From positions 1-48,659 of the forward strand of contig JAPLDO010000074.1 of NCBI GenBank assembly GCA_026391715.1: a stretch of DNA of 48,659 nt. The letters are read 5' to 3'. Position 1 is the first letter of the stretch. Each line of letters starts with the position of its first letter. The position numbers were made by a program, and so were the translations under genes. The stretch is from Bacteroidota bacterium (GTDB lineage Bacteria > Bacteroidota > Bacteroidia > Bacteroidales > FEN-979). Shown here piece by piece: positions 34,701 to 43,777 of this stretch. The notes beneath the pieces are model-generated. The model did not search any database and was not told where the DNA came from. It saw only the letters and a program-made list of their open reading frames with translations.

Positions 34701-36064
34701 ATCTTCTGTTTTTTTATGTTGAACGTTAACCGCATCCCTTTTGCCGATTCATCGAATTTACCCTGATTGAAAACCAGACGTCCATTTATCCATGTATGAG
34801 TAACGCGAGATTTGAAGGTGACGCCTTCAAAGGGCGACCATCCGCATTTTGATAAAATGTTCTCTTTTTTAACCTCCCAGGGATCGTCGGGATCAACCAG
34901 AACAAGATCGGCAGCAAAACCCTTCCTGATAAAACCGCGTTTGTGGATACGGTAAAGAATAGCCGGAGCATGACACATTTTTTCAACTATTTTCTCTACC
35001 GGAATCTTACCCAACTGGAAAAGTCCGAACATGGCAACAAGTGAATGCTGAATCAAAGGTCCTCCTGAAGGACAGGAACAATAAGGGTTTTCTTTCTCCG
35101 ATTTCAGGTGAGGAGCATGGTCGGTGGCAATGATATCAATTTTATTATTTAAAAGACCGGCAAGTAAACCTTCGCGATCAGCGCTTGTTTTAATTGCAGG
35201 ATTCCATTTGATTTTCGCGCCAAGATCCTGATAATCCCTATCGTCGAACCACAGATGATGAACACAAACTTCGCCGGTGATTCGCTTGTTTTCGAGTGGA
35301 AATTCATTTCCAAGAAGATCAAGTTCCCGGACCGAGCTCAGATGAGCGAGGTGAAGGCGGCTGTTATACTGTTTGGCAAGAGAAACGGCATATTCCGAAG
35401 AGCTGTAACAGGCTTCCTCGCTTCGGATAAGTGGATGCGCTTCCGGCGGTATCAGCTCTCCATAACGCACCTTAAACGACTTGAGGTTTTCCTGAATAAT
35501 TGCGTCATCCTCTGCATGAACCACTATCAGAATAGGCGACCGTTTAAATATTTGTTCCAGAACCTCAGGATCATCAACCTTCATATCGCCGGTGGAGGAT
35601 CCCAGAAAAAGTTTCAAACCACAGATTAACCCTGGATCTGCGTTCTCAATTTCTTGAATATTGAAATTGGAAGCGCCGAGAAAAAAAGAATAATTTGCAA
35701 GCGACTTCAACGACGCCAGGCGATACTTCTCCTCCAGAATTTCAAGTGTGGTTGCATTGGGAATGGTATTGGGCATCTCCATGAATGAAGTTACGCCTCC
35801 TGCAACAGCAGCCCTTGATTCGGTAGAAATATCCCCTTTTGATTCCAACCCCGGTTCGCGAAAATGAACATGATCATCAATTACTCCGGGGATCAGGTAT
35901 TTCTGTTTTGCGTCGAGTTGTATTGTATTCTCAGGAAAGATAAATCCGGCAGGGGCATTTCCATGAAACACTTCATCAATCAAGCCATCGCGGATAAAAA
36001 CAGCTCCGGCAAATTTTTCCTGCTCATTGACAATCAATGCGTTATTTATGTAATAATTTTTCAT
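34697..36064 (-). CDS. pyrC: dihydroorotase
   Basis: This 455-residue zinc amidohydrolase cyclises carbamoyl aspartate to dihydroorotate in pyrimidine synthesis. Metal ligands are in DDHVHFREPG (His65, His67), HAEDD, HLAHLSS and ATDHAPH. The carbamylated Lys is in GLKLFLGSSTG. It is the longer class I type common in Bacteroidota. ATG 36064 is chosen; the upstream extension to 36166 adds 34 residues with no family likeness and overlaps the glycosyltransferase gene. It lies 59 nt downstream of that gene on the same strand. Confidence 0.93.
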   Translation of the reverse strand: MKNYYINNALIVNEQEKFAGAVFIRDGLIDEVFHGNAPAGFIFPENTIQLDAKQKYLIPGVIDDHVHFREPGLESKGDISTESRAAVAGGVTSFMEMPNTIPNATTLEILEEKYRLASLKSLANYSFFLGASNFNIQEIENADPGLICGLKLFLGSSTGDMKVDDPEVLEQIFKRSPILIVVHAEDDAIIQENLKSFKVRYGELIPPEAHPLIRSEEACYSSSEYAVSLAKQYNSRLHLAHLSSVRELDLLGNEFPLENKRITGEVCVHHLWFDDRDYQDLGAKIKWNPAIKTSADREGLLAGLLNNKIDIIATDHAPHLKSEKENPYCSCPSGGPLIQHSLVAMFGLFQLGKIPVEKIVEKMCHAPAILYRIHKRGFIRKGFAADLVLVDPDDPWEVKKENILSKCGWSPFEGVTFKSRVTHTWINGRLVFNQGKFDESAKGMRLTFNIKKQKI

Positions 36065-36123
36065 TTGTAACGGATAAAACCGCCCTGACGAATTGGGGCG
36101 ACCCTGACGCGGGGTAATTACGG

Positions 36124-36864
36124 CTATGCCATTCGCGGCTTGATTCGCTTCAGAATTCCGCGCCACCTAAGGCTTATAACGCCAAGAACAGCCTCTTTAA
36201 ATATTCCTTTGCTCATCTTCGACTCGCCCATAGTGCGGTCGGTAAATATTATCGGAACCTCCACAATTTTAAATCCAAGTTTCCAGGCTGTGTATTTCAT
36301 TTCAATCTGAAAAGCATAGCCTGTAAAACGAACTTTGTCAAGGTCAATGGTTTCGAGTACTTTGCGTGTATAACACTTGAACCCTGCGGTTGTATCCATA
36401 ATCTTCATCCGCGTAACAAACCGAACATAAACCGAGGCGACGTACGACATCAGCACCCTGCCCATAGGCCAGTTAACAACGTTTACGCCAACAATATAAC
36501 GCGACCCGATGACCAGATCGCCGCCATGATTTTTGGCGGCGTCATAAAGCTTGATCAGATCATCGGGGTTATGTGAAAAGTCGGCGTCCATTTCGAAAAT
36601 AAACGAATAGCCCTGTTTCAGAGCCCATTTAAAACCGTGAATATAGGCGGTTCCAAGTCCGAGTTTTCCTTGGCGCTCCTCGATAAACAATCGTCCCGGA
36701 AACTCTGGCATTAACGATTTTACGATATCTGCCGTTCCGTCGGGTGAATTGTCTTCAACAATCAGAATATTAAATTCCTTGGTGAGCGAAAACACCTTGC
36801 GCACAATACGGGCGATGTTTTCCTTTTCATTGTAAGTCGGAATAATTACCAGACAATCGGACAC
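36124..36864 (-). CDS. polyprenol monophosphomannose synthase-like glycosyltransferase (GT2)
   Basis: A 246-residue GT2 glycosyltransferase of the DPM1 type, transferring mannose from GDP-mannose to a polyprenyl phosphate on the cytoplasmic face. Motifs are IIPTYNEKENI near residue 7, VEDNSPDGT near 35, the metal-binding EMDADFSHNP near 90 and IVEVPIIFTDRTMGESKMS near 210. No C-terminal membrane helices follow, matching the soluble DPM1 form. It is first in a minus-strand run with pyrC and the MORN lipoprotein. Confidence 0.9.
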   Translation of the reverse strand: MSDCLVIIPTYNEKENIARIVRKVFSLTKEFNILIVEDNSPDGTADIVKSLMPEFPGRLFIEERQGKLGLGTAYIHGFKWALKQGYSFIFEMDADFSHNPDDLIKLYDAAKNHGGDLVIGSRYIVGVNVVNWPMGRVLMSYVASVYVRFVTRMKIMDTTAGFKCYTRKVLETIDLDKVRFTGYAFQIEMKYTAWKLGFKIVEVPIIFTDRTMGESKMSKGIFKEAVLGVISLRWRGILKRIKPRMA

Positions 36865-36906
36865 AAACCTGTGAATTGAGGTTAATACTAATTAAATATC
36901 CTAACG

Positions 36907-36940
36907 AAAAAGGTTATTCAGTATTGCATAATAACCTTTT
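36907..36940 (-). terminator. terminator of the PLD / TonB receptor / lamin-tail operon
   Basis: Read on the minus strand, AAAAGGTTATT pairs with AATAACCTTTTT around an 11-nt loop, an 11-bp stem ending in a five-T run, immediately after the stop of the gene at 36947. Confidence 0.7.
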
Positions 36941-36946
36941 CAACTT

Positions 36947-39619
36947 CTATCTTATGATCAATTTTCTAACCAGATTTCCCGCGCTCGTCTTCATCCGAAC
37001 CATATAAATTCCAGAAGGCAGACGAAGATTTTCAATTGTCAGTGAATTGGATCCGAAACGAGTTGTAATCGCCGTACTCCAGCCAACCCGTCCGTCGTAA
37101 CCCGAAATCTCTACGCTCGTTTTTTCATTTCCTGTGGCAGTAAAACTGATTGTAACCCGACCGTCAGTAGGATTAGGAGACAATGAGAAGTGTGATATTA
37201 GTCCATTATTTTCTTCAATGCCGGGATTGTGCGCCTTAAAGGTTATTCTAACTGTATCGGATTGTGCTCCATCGGCGTCAGTTACGGTGCAAAAGATTTT
37301 TTTCGTACCCAATCCAATGCCTGCCGAATCAACTTTAATAATCCGGGTTGATGCGCCGGTTGACCAATTATATGTATTAAACTGACCGGCGTCGAGAGTA
37401 ACGGTATCTCCGCCAAAAACCAATGTATCGTGCCCCAAATCAAGAAGCGGATTATGCGGTTTAAATGTAATTCTGACAGTATCTGATTGTGTTCCATAAG
37501 AATCGGTTACCCGGCAATAGATTTTTTTCACGCCATATCCTAAACCAGAAGAATCCACATGGATGATCTGGGTAAATTCACCTGTTGACCACACATAGTT
37601 AGTAAACTGACCGGCGTCGAGAGCTACGGTAGTTCCTGCGAATACTGTTTGGTCGGGACCAAGATTGAGAACTGGATGTTCGCTTAAAGGAATTGCTTTA
37701 TCGAACCGATATTTAAACTCCTGATAAAACAGATTGGCTATCTGAGCCTGATGAATAACGATTGAATTTTCGTCGTTGCTAACATTTGCCGCATCGCTCC
37801 AGTTATGAGAACCTGTCCATACAAACGGGTCGGACGAAGTATTTGACTGATCAACGATCATTGACTTGCTGTGAAGCCATCCCTGTTCGTGGTATTCTCT
37901 GAAATTGTTTCCAAGCGCAGCGATAAGATTTGCGATAACGGTGGCATCAGATGTGCCCCGGTTGCTTATTATTACCCTGGATGATACGCCTGCCGCTGAT
38001 TTCGCAATAATCGCATCGCTAATAACTTTCCGGGTGATGAGCATTGTCCCAACCTCAATGTCGCTGTTCGCTGTATTGATATGATTGATGATTTGCTGAT
38101 TAACCCCGTCGCTGGGGCTGAAAAAAACTTCGACCCTGTTGCCGCCTATAATTAATTCATGGGGAGTGTTATCAGATTTTTCCGGACCAAACTTTGCCTT
38201 CGCGAGATTCGGGGTTATTGTATCTGAACCAAACATTTCGTTGAATTCAATGGTATAAACTTTTGCAAGACTGGCGTCCTGGATAAAAAGAATGTTATTG
38301 GCGTCGGTGTTTATATTCTGATCGGTCCAGTTGCAGGAGCCTGTCCACACGATTGGATCATTCTGATTTACCGACTTCCCGTCAATAACCATAAATTTGT
38401 TGTGCATGATGCCTGTTGTGACTGGTCTGCCAAGCCTTCCGATACCTTGAACAAGCAGTGGAATTGCGGAATTGTTGGTTCCGCCATCGGTTATCACCCT
38501 TACCTTCACGCCTCTGTTGTTGGCATTGTTAAGAGCGGTGGCTATGTTACTGATTCCTTCAATGTTAAAATTGTAAATGGCAATATCAATGTTGTATTTT
38601 GCCCGGTTGATATAGGCAATGCAGGTATCGTCAACTGCGCGATAGATTTGAATAGCCTTGGGACCTGTTGCAACAGTTGTATCAACAGGACGGGTAAAAT
38701 AGGTTTTAATCCAGCCGGCTGATGTTGATTGGGTGATAAAGGTTTTAAGCCCGGAAAATCCCGTGTCGGAAGAGGCGACAGAAAATGCCTGCACATATAC
38801 CAGATCGGCGGCATGAAGCGCGGTAATATTGATTGTGTGGGCAATTCCAGCGCCGGTTACGCTGACGTGACCAAGTTCCAGTTGCGGGGTAAGTCCATAG
38901 AAAAGTTCAGTTGTTCCGGCGATATTGGTATTCCAGCTAAAAGAAAGCGCGCTCGTGGTAATATTTGAAACTGTAAGCGGCGTAGTGAATACAATTGAAC
39001 TGGAACTGATGATGTCGTTTTTATCGCGAAGCAGCAACTGATACCCGCTGGTTGAGCTGGTATATGAAAATTGCGAACAAAGTCCGATAACTGTAACCTG
39101 ATCGGCAGGGATAATCTGTCCAACGAGATTTGAAGCGTTGTTAACTCGAACCTGGCATGTTTCACCGTTTGCGGTAACATTGTAGTTGGTGTTTCCTGAA
39201 AAAACTCCGCCAGCATTGGCAAAGGTAACATCCACCATCTTTACAAGTTCTGCCTCGTTTTGTTCGCTCAACTGGGCAGGAGTAATAACCTGCGGGGCGG
39301 GAACCGGTTTCTGCGCAATGGCTGTGATCGAAGTCACAGGGTCAATCTCAAGAAGGTAATTATAATTTTTGGTCACACCGGTAACAACTACCGAATCGCC
39401 ACGATCAATTGTGCTTACAATCGAGCCATAAGCTGCAATTCCGGCAGTGCCATCCTGGATATAGCGGATGATCCCAAGTTCGGAACCATTAGTAACGATG
39501 CCGCGGATTGTTATCGTGGAGCCTTCGGGCATGGCGCGGGCGGCTGCGATGTTGGCCTGGGAGAAAACATAATGGCTGAAAGATACCAGAAAAATTAGTA
39601 ATAATGCTGTTTTTTTCAT
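36947..39619 (-). CDS. T9SS-secreted protein with two phospholipase D (HKD) motifs
   Basis: An 890-residue protein with signal peptide MKKTALLLIFLVSFSHYVFSQ. Residues about 30-205 hold OB-fold/DUF5689-like strands, and 210-300 an Fn3-like domain. The catalytic core has two HxKxxxxD motifs: His406/Lys408/Asp413 in MHNKFMVIDG, and His583/Lys585/Asp590 in WLHSKSMIVD, each followed by WTGS(C/H)NW(T/S)D. This is a complete PLD-family phosphodiesterase active site of the nuclease/phospholipase type. Two PKD-like domains of about 75 residues follow (LNLGPDQTVFAG, then LDLGHDTLVFGG), then a T9SS sorting domain beginning FSLSPNPTDGRV. The substrate may be extracellular nucleic acid or phospholipid. 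Confidence 0.9.
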   Translation of the reverse strand: MKKTALLLIFLVSFSHYVFSQANIAAARAMPEGSTITIRGIVTNGSELGIIRYIQDGTAGIAAYGSIVSTIDRGDSVVVTGVTKNYNYLLEIDPVTSITAIAQKPVPAPQVITPAQLSEQNEAELVKMVDVTFANAGGVFSGNTNYNVTANGETCQVRVNNASNLVGQIIPADQVTVIGLCSQFSYTSSTSGYQLLLRDKNDIISSSSIVFTTPLTVSNITTSALSFSWNTNIAGTTELFYGLTPQLELGHVSVTGAGIAHTINITALHAADLVYVQAFSVASSDTGFSGLKTFITQSTSAGWIKTYFTRPVDTTVATGPKAIQIYRAVDDTCIAYINRAKYNIDIAIYNFNIEGISNIATALNNANNRGVKVRVITDGGTNNSAIPLLVQGIGRLGRPVTTGIMHNKFMVIDGKSVNQNDPIVWTGSCNWTDQNINTDANNILFIQDASLAKVYTIEFNEMFGSDTITPNLAKAKFGPEKSDNTPHELIIGGNRVEVFFSPSDGVNQQIINHINTANSDIEVGTMLITRKVISDAIIAKSAAGVSSRVIISNRGTSDATVIANLIAALGNNFREYHEQGWLHSKSMIVDQSNTSSDPFVWTGSHNWSDAANVSNDENSIVIHQAQIANLFYQEFKYRFDKAIPLSEHPVLNLGPDQTVFAGTTVALDAGQFTNYVWSTGEFTQIIHVDSSGLGYGVKKIYCRVTDSYGTQSDTVRITFKPHNPLLDLGHDTLVFGGDTVTLDAGQFNTYNWSTGASTRIIKVDSAGIGLGTKKIFCTVTDADGAQSDTVRITFKAHNPGIEENNGLISHFSLSPNPTDGRVTISFTATGNEKTSVEISGYDGRVGWSTAITTRFGSNSLTIENLRLPSGIYMVRMKTSAGNLVRKLIIR

Positions 39620-39674
39620 TTTTGTTTTTGGATTTCTGTTAAATATTTAATTTCATAAATTCCCCAGGGCGACA

Positions 39675-42575
39675 TTAATAGGTTAACGCTACTGAACAGT
39701 TAAAAGTTCTGCCCGGACCTAAAAAGACTCCGGCGGAAGTAGCGTCGAAAGAATTTGGATTTGGAGAAACTGAATATGAATCATTGTTCTTCGCATCAGA
39801 AATGTAAACCTTGTCGAACACGTTTAAAACACTTGCCCGGATATCGAGTTTGAGTTTATTGAAAATGAATCGGTACCCGGCATTAAGATCAACAAGATAA
39901 TATATTGGAACCTGCCATGAATCTCGTGGATTGCCATTTGCATCAAAATTATTTGGATAATTGATCGGGTCGAGCGAGGCTGGATCCATTTGTGCGTAAT
40001 TTTTACCAAAGAGAGTGAAGCTGCCCGAAAGATAAAGATATGGAATAATTTCCCAACGAATACTTTCCATAAACTGGATTTGAGCTGCATCTCCCACATG
40101 AACTCCCTTGGCATTAAAATAAAACTTTTTAAGAAGGTTCCCGCTGCCGTCATAAACATAAGCGGTATCAGCCGAAGTCCATTTCCAATCCCCAATGGAT
40201 AGTACCTGGTCCCATTGCAGTGAGGGTATTGGTTTCCATCCAAACTCAATTTCAATTCCTTTATGAAATGCATCCATGCCGTTTATATTAGCAGGAAAGT
40301 TTTCGCCATTGATTACTACTGTGGCAGCGGCGTCAAGTGGACGGTTGTTCCATTTTGTCAAATAACCATTAATATTCAGGGAGATTGTTTTTGAGTTATA
40401 GCTGTATCCTAATTCGAATGCCTGTACGATCTCATTTTTAGCATCCAGAAACTCTTTATTGTCGTTGCTGAATACATTTGAAAACCGTGGAGCTTTTGAC
40501 AAATATCCAAGGTTGATGAAAATATTATTACGGCTGTCGAGGTTAAAATTAACGCCGCCTTTCACTGTAAATCCCGGAAATATTTTCCACTTTGTCTGAG
40601 TTGGACGAGCTTCGGAGGAGTTAATATCATAAGCCTGGGGATTGATCAACGCTGTAGTATCATATTTGTTGCCACCTAAAGGTTTGATTACAAATAAAGT
40701 ATCTCCGGATGTATATTTAGTGTAACTTTTTGATGGCGTATATATAGCGCTTTTATTTCCGTCGTAGTAAAAAGTATCGCCAAAACCAACCTCTTCGGTA
40801 AAGGTGTTGCCATTGACTACAATATCCTTTTTCTTGAAATAATCAATTCTCTGGTACGCCGATATTGCGGCAGTAAGATTCAGGAAGGCATGCCATTTCT
40901 CCTTTTTAAACTCAAACTGGGCAAAAGCTCCTCCCCAGCGTACCAAACCATCGTTATTATAATATACTTTATCGCCAATATGAAGGTTAGTGTTTCTGGG
41001 ATCAATGTTTTTATTTGCATTATCCCGCATAAACTCGCCTCCCAGAAGATCATAGACTTCGCCGTAATGTTGTCCTTTATATGATCTTAGATCTATTCCA
41101 CCTGAGAAGGTAAGCGAGGAGTTGATTTCCCAATTAAATGTTGATAACAGTCCAAACCATCTATGATTATTAACGCTGCTTCTGATAATTCCTTCAGACC
41201 GTCCGGGCGTAATAGTGTCATTCATATTCCGGTTATAAACGCTTTGATAATCAATTAAGCCATTTGATGCAAGCATATCAAAAGTTGAGGATATGTAAGC
41301 GCCGTCCTTATTCGTTTTAAAATTTCCCGTTCCGCCCCCGTCGCCAAATGAGGCATATAGAATATTTGACCAGTATAGTTTCTCATTTATTATCCAAAAA
41401 TCCCTGAAACTGAGTTGTGGTTTAAAGTAGTAATTTTTTGACTGAGTTAAGTTTTCAGGTGTGTTGTACATAATTTTCCCGTTTGGTCCAAAGTTCCAGC
41501 GATTCAAATACCCCCAGTTGGAATTGTACCGGGTTCCATAGCAATAAGTGGTATCAATTGAACCCTGGTTAACGCCCAATTTAGCTGCATACCCTTTGTC
41601 AAATGTTGCAATTGATTTCATATAGGAGCGCTGTCCGTGTTCCTGTGGCGCCCCCATTGCAGAAAAAGTCAACGTGTGTTTTCCAAGTCGTTTATCAACT
41701 TTGATATAACCAAACCAACCCTTTGTCCAGGTATTGTCAGCCCATCCATTGCCCTCTTTGTAAGAACCGGCTATTGTAACGCCCCATCCATATTTCATCA
41801 GTCCGGTTGTTACTCCAATAGAAGTACGAAAGTAACCATCGCTACCAACTTCACCTTTGACTACCCCGCCCATATTTGCTTCAATGCCTTTGGTGATAAT
41901 ATTCATGGTTCCACCCACTGAAGGCAGCGCCAGTTTTGAAACGCCAAGTCCCCGCTGAACCTGAATACTACGTGTTACCGCATCGAGTCCAAACCAGTTA
42001 GACCAGTAAACCCAGCCATTTTCCATGTCGTTCACCGGGATTCCATCAATCATTACCGCCAGGTTTCGCTGGCTGAATCCTCGGATGTTGATACGCGCAT
42101 CGCCATCGCCTCCACCCTGTTGAGTTGCGTAAACTCCGGGAGTTTTATTAAGAATCATCGGTATGTCGCGTGAAGCAAGTTCTTCCTGTAGTTGTATCGG
42201 TTGAATCGTCGAAAATGCAACCGGCGTCTCGCGGGTCTTGGCAACGTCAGCAACTACCTCAACTTCGGTAAGAGTCGGAGTTTTCAGTTGAAAGTCCTGA
42301 GTAAGATCTGAGTTCTGGATCGTAACATCTGATTCCTGGGCAACATAACCAACATAGGATACCTTCAAATGATAGGCGCCTTTTTCAAGCGCTAAAAAAT
42401 ATCGTCCATCCATATCAGAGACCACCCCTTTGCCTTCACCGTAGCTTATTGTAGCCCCTATCAGGGTCTCACCAGAATTGGCGTCGGTAATGGTGCCCCT
42501 AATCGTATGCTTCTGAGCAAAAATGAGGACAGGTAAAAGGAATAAAAGGCTAAAAAGTGTAATGTGTTTCTTCAT
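39675..42575 (-). CDS. TonB-dependent receptor with carboxypeptidase-like regulatory domain
   Basis: A 966-residue outer-membrane receptor. The signal peptide is followed by a CarboxypepD_reg-like domain (about 22-100, TIRGTITDANSGETLIGATI). A plug domain follows (about 115-230), with INIRGFSQRNLAVMIDGIPV and GGTMNIIT, then a 22-strand-type barrel ending in the aromatic LTY. It has no adjacent SusD. It sits between genes for a lamin-tail-like protein and a PLD-type protein, with 92 and 55 nt gaps on the same strand, so its ligand is probably a product of their action. Confidence 0.93.
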   Translation of the reverse strand: MKKHITLFSLLFLLPVLIFAQKHTIRGTITDANSGETLIGATISYGEGKGVVSDMDGRYFLALEKGAYHLKVSYVGYVAQESDVTIQNSDLTQDFQLKTPTLTEVEVVADVAKTRETPVAFSTIQPIQLQEELASRDIPMILNKTPGVYATQQGGGDGDARINIRGFSQRNLAVMIDGIPVNDMENGWVYWSNWFGLDAVTRSIQVQRGLGVSKLALPSVGGTMNIITKGIEANMGGVVKGEVGSDGYFRTSIGVTTGLMKYGWGVTIAGSYKEGNGWADNTWTKGWFGYIKVDKRLGKHTLTFSAMGAPQEHGQRSYMKSIATFDKGYAAKLGVNQGSIDTTYCYGTRYNSNWGYLNRWNFGPNGKIMYNTPENLTQSKNYYFKPQLSFRDFWIINEKLYWSNILYASFGDGGGTGNFKTNKDGAYISSTFDMLASNGLIDYQSVYNRNMNDTITPGRSEGIIRSSVNNHRWFGLLSTFNWEINSSLTFSGGIDLRSYKGQHYGEVYDLLGGEFMRDNANKNIDPRNTNLHIGDKVYYNNDGLVRWGGAFAQFEFKKEKWHAFLNLTAAISAYQRIDYFKKKDIVVNGNTFTEEVGFGDTFYYDGNKSAIYTPSKSYTKYTSGDTLFVIKPLGGNKYDTTALINPQAYDINSSEARPTQTKWKIFPGFTVKGGVNFNLDSRNNIFINLGYLSKAPRFSNVFSNDNKEFLDAKNEIVQAFELGYSYNSKTISLNINGYLTKWNNRPLDAAATVVINGENFPANINGMDAFHKGIEIEFGWKPIPSLQWDQVLSIGDWKWTSADTAYVYDGSGNLLKKFYFNAKGVHVGDAAQIQFMESIRWEIIPYLYLSGSFTLFGKNYAQMDPASLDPINYPNNFDANGNPRDSWQVPIYYLVDLNAGYRFIFNKLKLDIRASVLNVFDKVYISDAKNNDSYSVSPNPNSFDATSAGVFLGPGRTFNCSVALTY

Positions 42576-42600
42576 TTTTTCCTGGGATTTGGTTTTATTG

Positions 42601-42672
42601 GATATAACATAGGGGCAATCAGTTCCGGTTGCCCCTATATCTAATAAAATTATAACGCATTATAATTTTATT
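42601..42672 (-). other. two consecutive hairpins between lamin-tail and TonB receptor genes
   Basis: AATAAAATTATAA (42643-42655) pairs over 13 bp with TTATAATTTTATT (42660-42672) around a 4-nt loop; this overlaps the stop of the upstream gene. ATAGGGGCAA (42609-42618) pairs over 10 bp with TTGCCCCTAT (42629-42638). Neither is followed by a T-run on the minus strand, so they may stabilise or process mRNA ends, setting different levels of the first and second gene, rather than terminate. Confidence 0.6.
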
Positions 42673-43699
42673 CAATGATTATCTTCCGGGTAACCGTTTG
42701 TTTGTCTTCAAAAGTTATGCGAACAAGGTAAACGCCTTTGGCAAGTGCATTAAGCAGAACCGTTATCTCTTTTTGTTTATCAGAAAATTGGCGTTGGAGG
42801 ACTAAATCTCCAACAACCGAAACAATTTCAACAGATGCAACCGGCGCTAATGCCTTAACTGTAAACTGCCGATTGGTAACCGGGTTGGGCAGGATTGAAA
42901 TCTCATAATTCTTCTTTATCTGGTTGATTCCCGACGTTTGTTTACAATCGCACCAGTGTGTGCCAAGACTGTCAAAGAAATTTGCAGGAAGCGTATCGTA
43001 TTCCAGCCAGGCGTTAAAGCTATTTGGAATCCCACCGGTTGCGCTATCGCCATAGTGGATCATCGTAGCGCGGTCAACGCCATGTTTAATCTGATGTTTG
43101 CGGTAGAGGGTTTTACTTTTGGTCAGGTAAATTCCAACGCCAAGAATATAAGGTTTTACGTCTGTCCAGGCTCCGGATGGGCTATAATTTCCCTGCCAGT
43201 TAGTAGGTCTGACGCCGATTTCACCAAAAATATCAATGTCTTTCCATGTGCCATTTATTTGCTTTTTCTGAAGAGAAACAGCATCATCGCCATTCCAGAA
43301 TACAACATTACCGCCCTGAGTATAAGGTGGCTGAGAAGCATAAGCATAAGGTGCAAGCCAAGTTCCTTTTTTTCGTAAACCAGGCCAAACCATAGTATCC
43401 TGACCAGCCGGAACAGTGTCCTGAATGATCACCATCACCTTATAAGAGTCAATTGTTCCGGTAAGAGGCAGGGTGTAAGCAATTTCGGTATCAGATGTTG
43501 TGCTGCCGTTTGAGAAACGTATAAGACGATATACCCCATCTAAAGTGATGGACGCTTTGGTTGGATTATAAAGTTCCAGCCCTTTGTTGTTGTTCCAGCC
43601 CTCAACATATTCTGACATAAAGATATCGGAACAGTCGGTTTGAGCCATAATTGCGCCTGCCGACATCAAGGCGGTAATAAAAAGTAGAAGTTTTTTCAT
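42668..43699 (-). CDS. T9SS-secreted lamin-tail-like domain protein
   Basis: A 343-residue protein with signal peptide MKKLLLFITALMSAGAIMAQ. The segment CSDIFMSEYVEGWNNNKGLELYNPT is the start of an LTD (lamin tail) domain as found in secreted bacterial proteins, often beside nucleases or phosphatases. The C-terminal 80 residues are a T9SS sorting domain (ISILPNPVTNRQFTV to GVYLVRITFEDKQTVTRKIIIE). No catalytic motif is visible, so a binding role is likely. It is first in the operon, with a -7 box 38 nt upstream. Confidence 0.85.
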   Translation of the reverse strand: MKKLLLFITALMSAGAIMAQTDCSDIFMSEYVEGWNNNKGLELYNPTKASITLDGVYRLIRFSNGSTTSDTEIAYTLPLTGTIDSYKVMVIIQDTVPAGQDTMVWPGLRKKGTWLAPYAYASQPPYTQGGNVVFWNGDDAVSLQKKQINGTWKDIDIFGEIGVRPTNWQGNYSPSGAWTDVKPYILGVGIYLTKSKTLYRKHQIKHGVDRATMIHYGDSATGGIPNSFNAWLEYDTLPANFFDSLGTHWCDCKQTSGINQIKKNYEISILPNPVTNRQFTVKALAPVASVEIVSVVGDLVLQRQFSDKQKEITVLLNALAKGVYLVRITFEDKQTVTRKIIIE

Positions 43700-43736
43700 A
43701 AACTATTTTTAAAGGTTTAAATTCAAAATAATTACG

Positions 43737-43744
43737 CAAAAGTA
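43737..43744 (-). promoter_or_regulatory. -7 promoter box for the lamin-tail / TonB receptor / PLD operon
   Basis: Reads TACTTTTG on the minus strand, an exact TAnnTTTG match, 37 nt upstream of the ATG at 43699. It lies between the end of mfd and the operon. Confidence 0.6.
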
Positions 43745-43777
43745 CGAAAAGTCAATGTAATGAGAGCCGCTCGCTTA

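Noticed and set aside
42938-43378. 146-codon plus-strand ORF
   Set aside because: Antisense to the lamin-tail-like gene; its composition is that of a shadow frame.
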